Below, one piece after another: positions 58,901 through 64,000 of a stretch of 64,000 nt of DNA; position 1 is the stretch's first letter; every line of letters begins with the position of its first letter. Under the pieces are notes generated by a model. That model worked only from the letters and a program-made list of their open reading frames with translations, had not been told where the DNA came from and ran no database searches. The stretch comes from CAYXSX01 sp964493095 (GTDB lineage Bacteria > Pseudomonadota > Alphaproteobacteria > Micavibrionales > Micavibrionaceae), in NCBI GenBank assembly GCA_964493095.1, contig CAZBNG010000002.1, positions 1-64,000 on the forward strand. Reading direction: 5' to 3'. The translations under genes and the position numbers were made by a program.

Positions 58901-59097
58901 GTGATAAGCTGTTCGACTTCTTCGGCTGCAAGCCCTTCGGCCTCCGTATTCACCGTGACTTGTACGTTGGTAACATCGGGAAACGCATCCAGATTTAGGT
59001 TTGGCAAAATCATAATTGCCCCGACCAGAATGGACGCCAGCATTAGAATGACCATTAGGCGGTTACGTACCGCGCCGTCAATAATTGTATTAAGCAT
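55948..59097 (-). CDS. Heavy-metal RND transporter, CzcA/CusA family
   Basis: A 1049-aa inner membrane pump of the HME-RND class. It shows the usual 12 membrane helices with two large periplasmic loops. The helix 4 signature GMMVDGSVVMMENIFKHL contains the proton-relay Asp, and the start is NRLMVILMLASILVGAIMIL. The length matches CzcA/CusA (about 1050). It exports divalent cations with CzcB and CzcC. GGGAG precedes the ATG. Confidence 0.93.
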   Translation of the reverse strand: MLNTIIDGAVRNRLMVILMLASILVGAIMILPNLNLDAFPDVTNVQVTVNTEAEGLAAEEVEQLITYPVEAVMYSLPDVEEVRSISKTGLSIVTVVFTEGTDIYFARQLVFERLQDAREQIPEGVGTPEMGPNTSGLGQVFQYMLRTNDPNTFDIMALRSLNDWVVKLLLMPIDGVTEVLSFGGEVKQYQVNLEPAKLLSYQLHAEDVVEAIEENNRNAGGWYMNKGSEQLVIRGVGWVRGGEDGLRDIANVPVKDEDGVVVKVSDVAEVSYGSEIRQGAVSITMRDESGKPEQMGEVVTGVVMKRMGANTKNTIDQIYERLPIIQNALPEGVIIEPFYDQADLIGKAVHTVSKALIEAFVLIVIVLFLFLMNVRAAILVLLSVPISIAMALMAMAYWGISANLMSLGGLAIAIGMMVDGSVVMMENIFKHLSHHDESDNPQGTSLRILEAAREVGRPVFFAVLIIIVVFTPLFTLEGVEGKLFQPMAVSIVLAMLASLMVALVVIPALATYLFRRSVDHKSNKLIDAIDAGYKKSLSAALKAKKAIVITAVALFIGSMALVPFLGTEFVPELEEGTVNIRVTLAPSSSLETSLEVAQTLERKLMEFPEVLYASSRVGRAELGGDPEPVSNVEIYVGLKPVKEWTSASNRFELQRLMEEKMSVHPGLLFTFSQPIATRVDELLSGVKAQLAIKLFGPDLNILAEKGKAIETLVRKIEGAQSVEMEQIAGEAQLVIKPDRDQLARYGIPVGQVMSLVSDAIGGNEAGQVIQGNERYDIYVRLAKKYRNDPHAIADLIMQAPSGAWVRIGDVADVSIEAGPPQIRRDDVQRRVVIQSNLTGRDMGGFVEEINKRIKEEVKLPPGYSVVFGGQFENQKRAQARLMIVVPLSLGLIFLLLFFAFGSVRQAALIMLNVPLAMIGGIAALYFSGQYLSVPGSIGFIALFGVAVLNGVVMVNAINLLIEGGTDSDTAVFSGALSRLRPVLMTASIAALGLIPMLLASGIGSEVQKPLATVVVGGLFSSTLLTLFVLPVLYGAFSRRFVEEHKRKVS

Positions 59098-59112
59098 ATT
59101 TTTTCTCCCGGC

Positions 59113-60357
59113 TTAGTGGTTGTGTACTTCAAAGCCGCTTTTGGCGAGTTCCGATTGCACGAAAAATGCACCCTCTGTAACAACCCTTGTGCCTTCCGGC
59201 AGGCCGTCAATAACGGTATAGTCTTCAACCGTTCTCAGCGTTTGCACTTCTTGTGGTTTAAACTGTCCCGGCTTTTCTTCGACATAGACCACCCAATCTC
59301 CATCCGCCGAACGAAGGACAGAAGATGTGGGAACAGCAAGGTATTTTTGCTCCCCGCCCGTTTGTATGGCTGTATCGACATACATACCGGGATGGAGGCG
59401 GTCTTCCTCGTTATCAACTTCAATACGAATTCCAATCGTGCGGGTTTCCTCATCGAGCAAATGGTGCTTTTGAACGACTTTTCCTTGTAGCCAGCCATTG
59501 CCGGGCACATGAATACGGGCGCTTGTTCCAGTCTCAATCTGCTTTGCATTTTCTGGAGATAGGCGGCTTTCAACCCATAAAGCGGACTCATTAACAATAT
59601 CGAATAGAACGCGGCCCGGCTCAATCAATTCGCCTTCAATAAAATTATCGCTGACAATTGTACCGGCTTGTGGGGCAAGGAGTTGAAACTCGCCCGGATT
59701 TCCTTTGGCCCCATTTTTATGCAGGGCCTCAATTTGTTGCTCTGTCATACCGTAAGCCATAACTTTGGCGCGCGCCTGTTCATCAGCAATCTGGGCTTCG
59801 CTATAGCGTTTTGCGGAAACGGCTGCCGATCCGAGCTGTTGCACCCGCCGCCACTCTTTATGGGCCACTAGAGATTCACCAATGGCCGCAGCCATTTCAA
59901 CGGAAGAAAGTGTTACAAGCGGTGTGCCTTGTTCGACCTTATCTCCTAACTTAGCGTGACGAGATACTATTTGCGCTTCGATGCGCGGTGTCACTTTACT
60001 GCTTAAATAGGAATTCAAAACAACCTCGCCGGGGGCTTGAATTTCACCTTCCAGATTTTGCAAGGTTAAAGGTTCCACAAGAATTCCGGCGGCTTTCAGA
60101 GATTCTGGCGAAATCTCTATCTCACTTTTTTCTTCGTGTCCGTGGCCTCCTTCTTCGCCGTGATCGCCGTGACCTTCTTCACTTTCTTTTTCGCCGTGAT
60201 CTTCATGTTCACCGCTTTCTTCATGTCCGGCCCCCGGTTCATCTTGTTCTTTTTCAACATGCGATCCCTCGTCATGGCCGTGACCATCCTCGGCGGCATA
60301 AGAATAAAAAGTAAAACTGAAAGCAGCCAATATTGTTAAAACTAATAATAATCTCAT
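59113..60357 (-). CDS. RND periplasmic adaptor, CzcB-like, His-rich
   Basis: A 414-aa adaptor. The signal peptide is RLLLVLTILAAFSFTFYSYA. Then comes a His/Glu/Asp/Gly-rich stretch of about 60 residues (EDGHGHDEGSHVEKEQ and similar) that should bind metal ions. The lipoyl and barrel domains follow (GEVVLNSYLSSKVTPRIEAQ, QLLAPQAGTIVSDNFIEGEL). It links pump and outer-membrane channel. I use the ATG at 60357, after CAGGAG and overlapping the CzcC stop (ATGA). Confidence 0.9.
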   Translation of the reverse strand: MRLLLVLTILAAFSFTFYSYAAEDGHGHDEGSHVEKEQDEPGAGHEESGEHEDHGEKESEEGHGDHGEEGGHGHEEKSEIEISPESLKAAGILVEPLTLQNLEGEIQAPGEVVLNSYLSSKVTPRIEAQIVSRHAKLGDKVEQGTPLVTLSSVEMAAAIGESLVAHKEWRRVQQLGSAAVSAKRYSEAQIADEQARAKVMAYGMTEQQIEALHKNGAKGNPGEFQLLAPQAGTIVSDNFIEGELIEPGRVLFDIVNESALWVESRLSPENAKQIETGTSARIHVPGNGWLQGKVVQKHHLLDEETRTIGIRIEVDNEEDRLHPGMYVDTAIQTGGEQKYLAVPTSSVLRSADGDWVVYVEEKPGQFKPQEVQTLRTVEDYTVIDGLPEGTRVVTEGAFFVQSELAKSGFEVHNH

Positions 60358-61616
60358 TGATTTTCTCCTGTGTTTTGTATCCATTGCTCAACGCTGCCCG
60401 AAGCAGCCAGCCACGCAAACCATGATTGCCAGACTTTTCTGTGCAGTTCCTTTGCCGCCACTTCCGTATCAAGCGCTTGCTCAATTTGCACCAAATAATC
60501 CGTTGCACTTAAATCTCCGACCTTGAATTTACGGTCGAGAATATCGACTTGTTCTGCCAAAGCCTGAGCGCCGTTCTCTTGCCAGTTTTCCCATGCTTTT
60601 CTGGAAAGCTGGTAAGCGCTGCGGCTTGCCTGCAGGCGTGTTCTTGCTGCATGGTAAGCGTTCTGTCCGGCCTTTGCTTCGGCCAAGGCCTCTTGCTTCG
60701 CCTGTTCTACCTCCGCGCCGTAAGTATTGAATACATACAAAGGCATCGAAACCGAGAAACCAATCATATCGGCTCCGGCATCTTTCCCGCCGACAAGACC
60801 GACGGTCGGATCGGGAAGGCGATCCTTTTGAGCTTGGGTAATAACAGCCTTGGCCGCTTCTTCCCGGTGCTTCCTTGCGCGCAAAGAGGGCAGCTGCATT
60901 AAAACCTGATCTTCGTTATCAATGCCAAGTACAGGCTCCGGGAGTGTTTCAGGCAACTCCGGTAAAGCAAAGAAGTTATCGGGAGCAAAGCCGATTGCTG
61001 CGTCCAGCGCCTGCCTGCTTTCGGCCAATGCTGTTTCTGAATCCGCCTGCTCAATCAAGGCCTCTGACAAAGCCAATTGCGCCAGATTATATTCACTTTG
61101 GTCAATATCGCCCGTCTTAAAGCTTTTATCTGCAAGCCCTGCAAAACGCTCCATTAAACTTGAACGCTGCGTTGCCAGCCCAAAAACATCCTTAGTCGCA
61201 TTGTATTCGGCTAAGGCTGCCAAAACATCAATGGCGATATTTTGCCTAATTTCATCACGTTCGGCCTGCGCCGCCATTAATTCAAATTTGGCCGTTTTGC
61301 CGGAGGACAGGAATTTTCCACTCCAGTCTATTGTTTGACTAACACCGAGAACCTGGGTTTTTTCTTCGCCCTCAACATCTTCCACTTCATATTCTACTTC
61401 CGGATTATGTTGCCAGCGCGAGGCTGCTTTTTGTCCTGCCTGGGCAGCGGCGACCCTCGCCTCTGCTTCCTGTACGGAAGGGCTTGCCTGCCATATGTAG
61501 TTAATGAAATTTTCAATACCCGGCTTTTTCGAGGCTAGTTCCTGCGCTTGCGCTATGCCGAACATAAAAGGCATAACCAAAGCTGTTATAGCCAGAATTT
61601 TTAGGTGTTGTATCAT
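60354..61616 (-). CDS. Outer-membrane efflux channel, CzcC/TolC-like
   Basis: A 420-aa protein with a signal peptide (ILAITALVMPFMFGIAQAQE) and two long coiled-coil repeats typical of the OEP family (SPSVQEAEARVAAAQAGQKA, RARKHREEAAKAVITQAQKD). A conserved turn DWSGKF follows the first beta pair. It forms the outer-membrane pore of the tripartite efflux pump. Overlaps both neighbours by 4 bp. Confidence 0.9.
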   Translation of the reverse strand: MIQHLKILAITALVMPFMFGIAQAQELASKKPGIENFINYIWQASPSVQEAEARVAAAQAGQKAASRWQHNPEVEYEVEDVEGEEKTQVLGVSQTIDWSGKFLSSGKTAKFELMAAQAERDEIRQNIAIDVLAALAEYNATKDVFGLATQRSSLMERFAGLADKSFKTGDIDQSEYNLAQLALSEALIEQADSETALAESRQALDAAIGFAPDNFFALPELPETLPEPVLGIDNEDQVLMQLPSLRARKHREEAAKAVITQAQKDRLPDPTVGLVGGKDAGADMIGFSVSMPLYVFNTYGAEVEQAKQEALAEAKAGQNAYHAARTRLQASRSAYQLSRKAWENWQENGAQALAEQVDILDRKFKVGDLSATDYLVQIEQALDTEVAAKELHRKVWQSWFAWLAASGSVEQWIQNTGENQ

Positions 61617-61885
61617 TGTATTTCTCCTTGGTTTTCAGATTGAGCGGCGCTCTGATTTTGCTGTTCGCGCGCCTGCCTTTTCTCAAAGATTTCACGCCGC
61701 ACTTCATGTTTGCATTCAAGGCGTTTTTTAACTGATGGATAGCGGGATTTAGGGCAGCGCTGTTGCTCGATGCTGGCAAAGCGCGGCATATCCTCAACCG
61801 CAATTGTTTCTGCGTTTTGGTCGGCCTTCGCCACTCCCGAAACCCCTAAAAGGGCTATAAAAGTAAATGTCAGTAAGCTTTTCAT
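61613..61885 (-). CDS. Small secreted protein, first gene of efflux operon
   Basis: A 90-aa protein with a signal peptide (LLTFTFIALLGVSGVAKA). The mature part has two Cys (QQRCPKSRYPSVKKRLECKH) and a Gln/Glu-rich tail. AAAGGAA precedes the ATG. It is coupled to CzcC by ATGA and may be a metal-sensing or chaperone component, but I recognise no family. Confidence 0.75.
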   Translation of the reverse strand: MKSLLTFTFIALLGVSGVAKADQNAETIAVEDMPRFASIEQQRCPKSRYPSVKKRLECKHEVRREIFEKRQAREQQNQSAAQSENQGEIQ

Positions 61886-61921
61886 TGATTCGTTCCTTTC
61901 GTTTGATAAAAAAGCGACATG

Positions 61922-61946
61922 CAGGCAAAAGCCGGGCTTTTGCCTG
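61922..61946. terminator. Hairpin in the region before the efflux operon
   Basis: CAGGCAAAAG and CTTTTGCCTG form a perfect 10-bp stem with a 5-base loop. On the minus strand a run of six T follows after 10 bases. It lies between the His/Cys-rich gene and the efflux operon, so it ends the former or attenuates the latter. Confidence 0.5.
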
Positions 61947-62023
61947 AAACATACAGGAGTGTTGTGTTTGGAGATTAGATTAGACGTATTACGCCCAAGC
62001 CAAGATACACTTCACCCCTGAAA

Positions 62024-62353
62024 TTAAATCCGGGGTGGGCGTTTTAGGCCATAAACGAAATCGGAAAGGTAGATTGATTCTGCGCCAAAACCCTGCCTGT
62101 CTTTTGTTGCGGCCTGTAAGGAAAAGCCGTCACTAAGGCCATTGGCTGCATGGTGGTGATGGTGCATACCGCAGCCACCACAAGCCATATCACAGCAGCC
62201 CGGATAAGCACTGTTATCAGGCCCGCTATCCATATCAGCAGAAATTTGGGTTTGCGTATCTAGGGAAGTGGTATGTGCATGCGCTAAGTCAGCCGTTATA
62301 GAAACGACCAAGGCAAAAACAGAGAATATCATCAAAAACTTGCGCATCGTCAT
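62024..62353 (-). CDS. Secreted His/Cys-rich metal-binding protein
   Basis: About 109 residues with a signal peptide (KFLMIFSVFALVVSITADLA). A metal-binding cluster CCDMACGGCGMHHHHHAA follows, with four Cys and five His in a row. It resembles the CopL/DUF2946-like small proteins near metal-efflux genes. The frame could start at 62353 or 62347; the longer open frame begins only at TTG. It probably binds the metals exported by the adjoining pump. Confidence 0.75.
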   Translation of the reverse strand: MTMRKFLMIFSVFALVVSITADLAHAHTTSLDTQTQISADMDSGPDNSAYPGCCDMACGGCGMHHHHHAANGLSDGFSLQAATKDRQGFGAESIYLSDFVYGLKRPPRI

Positions 62354-62421
62354 TAAGCTAACATTGCCCTTCAAATTATTCAATAAGAAGGATACTAAAA
62401 AGCAAAAAAATGGAAATTTTT

Positions 62422-64000
62422 CTATAAAAGTGCTCCAACGACTTTCAAGGTTCTTTTCACATATCCCTTAAGCTCATTGTCATTAATAGCTTCCGTGGCG
62501 GCATTAGGATTTTCACCGTGATGATAACGGCGCGAATACCCATTCAATTCTTCCAACTCATCACAAACATCCTTAAGGGGGAATTCGTCGTCGTATCCCC
62601 TGATTTTCCCAACAATGGTGCCGAGCGCATCGTTATCCGCAAATCTAGTGGGATACAAATTCCGGCAATATCCCTCCAAAACAGGGCGTATTTTTTGGAC
62701 AACATCCCTTTGGTTGCCGTCATTGGCGCTTGTGTAATATTTGCTCAATGTATCAATGTCGGCCCGGTAACGCGCTTGTACAGCCTTTTCAATATCCCAT
62801 TCGGCAATGCCGGTGTTTTTCTCCGATATGCGGAAAAGCTGAAAGGTCTTGCGTTCATCCGTAGGCAAATCGTCCCAAACAAGCTTTAAGAAATGCTGGT
62901 CATGCGATAACACAATAACTTGCGCACATTCCCTTCCGCATTTTTTGATGCGTTGCGCCGTATGGCCTTTTCTGAAATCGTCCTGGCTGTTAAAGGGGTC
63001 GTCAAAAACCACAATCTTGTTTGCTTTATCCGGGTCATGTTCCAATTGCGCCAAGAAGAACGACAACGCAAGCGCGCTACGATCACCCGAACTAAGGGTA
63101 TTTTTGAAACTCGGCTGGTCAATTGGCGTATCCGAATTACCAAGATCAACCGGCGTTTGATTGATAAGGATTTGATAGCTTGTGCTTGGCGCGCCGCCCC
63201 TGTAACCGTGTGACGTTTCGGTAATTTGAAAACCGGCGTTAAAGCAATCAAGATACTCATTGATCGTTTTTTCGTATTTCTTGATTATGCTTTGTGTGTA
63301 TTCATCCAGCTTTTCTTTGGCCGCGGTCTTCCGGTCTTCCAAGTCTTTCTTTTCCATTAAAAGCTTGCGGTATGCGGTGCATTCCGCGTCTATTTGTTGG
63401 TCACAGCGCCTTTGGGCGGCTTTCAACTTTGCCAATTCCGTTTCCACTTGCCGCACTTCGCGGCCTTGCGCTTGCTCTTTCTTTGCGCGGATTAGGGCGT
63501 TTGCCGTATCTACAGCTTGATTGTATTGCACGATTGCCGCCTGAAACTGGCGCAGAATTTCAAAATCTGAAAGCAAGGAAGCGTCCGGATTGATTTGCTC
63601 AAGGGGTGCTTGCGCTTTTCGTTCCAAATGATCGAGGGCGCTTTGCCGCAAGCGCGCCAAAACGACGATAAGGTTGTCGGATTCCTGCAAGGCCGGGGCG
63701 ATTATATCGCAGTATTGCGACCAAAATTCCACGGCGGCGGCATTCTTATGCAGAACCCGGTCAATTTGAGCCAAGCCCAAATCGCCAAAACTATCCGAGA
63801 TCTCATCACTAAGGGCCTTGATTTCATCTTTAAGGGCATTGTAAGCGGCGCTAAAGAACCCTTTATAGGCTTCGATAAGATCAACGCCGGTCAAGTCCTG
63901 GCCGCAAAAAGGGCAATTATCATCATGGATATAAGAGCAACCTTCCGAAAGCCACGTTTTACCGCGCTCCTGCATGTTGTGGTTTTCGATATGGGCGGTT
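62422..64000 (-). CDS. AAA_13 ATPase, second copy, truncated by window edge
   Basis: The C-terminal 525 residues of a protein related to the one at 3346-5709. It has the hook CPFCGQDLTGVDLIEAYKGF, coiled coil, LSSGDRSALALSFF, Walker B VVFDDPFNSQDDFR, and a C-terminus with RxxxE (R at 62686-62688, E at 62674-62676) and YHHGEN (HH at 62518-62523). The frame is open to base 64000, so the P-loop lies outside the window. It is a PrrC/RloC-like candidate with no restriction gene visible beside it. Confidence 0.8.
   Translation of the reverse strand, partial: TAHIENHNMQERGKTWLSEGCSYIHDDNCPFCGQDLTGVDLIEAYKGFFSAAYNALKDEIKALSDEISDSFGDLGLAQIDRVLHKNAAAVEFWSQYCDIIAPALQESDNLIVVLARLRQSALDHLERKAQAPLEQINPDASLLSDFEILRQFQAAIVQYNQAVDTANALIRAKKEQAQGREVRQVETELAKLKAAQRRCDQQIDAECTAYRKLLMEKKDLEDRKTAAKEKLDEYTQSIIKKYEKTINEYLDCFNAGFQITETSHGYRGGAPSTSYQILINQTPVDLGNSDTPIDQPSFKNTLSSGDRSALALSFFLAQLEHDPDKANKIVVFDDPFNSQDDFRKGHTAQRIKKCGRECAQVIVLSHDQHFLKLVWDDLPTDERKTFQLFRISEKNTGIAEWDIEKAVQARYRADIDTLSKYYTSANDGNQRDVVQKIRPVLEGYCRNLYPTRFADNDALGTIVGKIRGYDDEFPLKDVCDELEELNGYSRRYHHGENPNAATEAINDNELKGYVKRTLKVVGALL

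Overview
The window looks like the accessory part of a proteobacterial genome, most likely an alphaproteobacterium. The pointers are an Xre regulator of the alphaproteobacterial FQQVQKYE type, a tail module with DUF2460/DUF2163/NlpC-like genes, an initiator tRNA-fMet 3' half of the alphaproteobacterial kind, and roughly even base composition. I cannot name a genus. The sequence is a scaffold: 100 Ns break one tail gene at 46583-46682.

Left region, 1-17416. A minus-strand cluster (ATPase fragment, AlkB-like dioxygenase, DUF488 protein, two small proteins) is followed by a hypothetical gene. Next comes a tightly coupled plus-strand operon at 3158-11441: HTH protein, AAA_13 ATPase with a CxxC hook and a PrrC/RloC-like C-terminal signature, a membrane-anchored protein, type III Mod, type III Res, and an unknown 347-aa protein. 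Minus-strand genes at 12342-17151 form the core of an integrative element: a Toprim/RecA-like replication protein with repeats behind its 3' end, two AlpA/excisionase-like HTH proteins and a tyrosine integrase. I call this element A; its left end is not visible.

Attachment site and prophage, 17417 to about 53 kb. A 47-bp copy of the 3' half of tRNA-fMet lies between two integrase genes, with a different set of inverted short repeats on each side. This looks like a tandem junction of two elements sharing one att core. To its right is a nearly complete lambda-like siphoprophage. Its layout is integrase-excisionase-early leftward operon, S24 repressor between two operator pairs (TTACG-N6-CGTAA, like lambda OL and OR), primase and SF3 helicase with an iteron-like origin, and a ParB/Mom DNA-modification pair. 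Then come an acidic moron, terminase, portal, protease with nested scaffold, capsid, tail genes in lambda order including a G/GT -1 frameshift, tape measure, tail tip, fibres, lysis genes with overlapping Rz/Rz1 spanins, and a small rightmost minus-strand operon behind a large structured RNA element.

Right region, 53.7-64 kb. A WYL/TerB-like gene is followed by a minus-strand metal-efflux operon (small secreted protein, CzcC, CzcB with a His-rich N-terminus, CzcA, EF-hand protein, CDF transporter), a His/Cys-rich secreted protein, and a second AAA_13 ATPase truncated by the window edge. No intact tRNA-fMet appears in the window, so the prophage-side element may extend past 64 kb and carry the metal operon as cargo, or its right att may have been lost. 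The sequence alone does not decide this.
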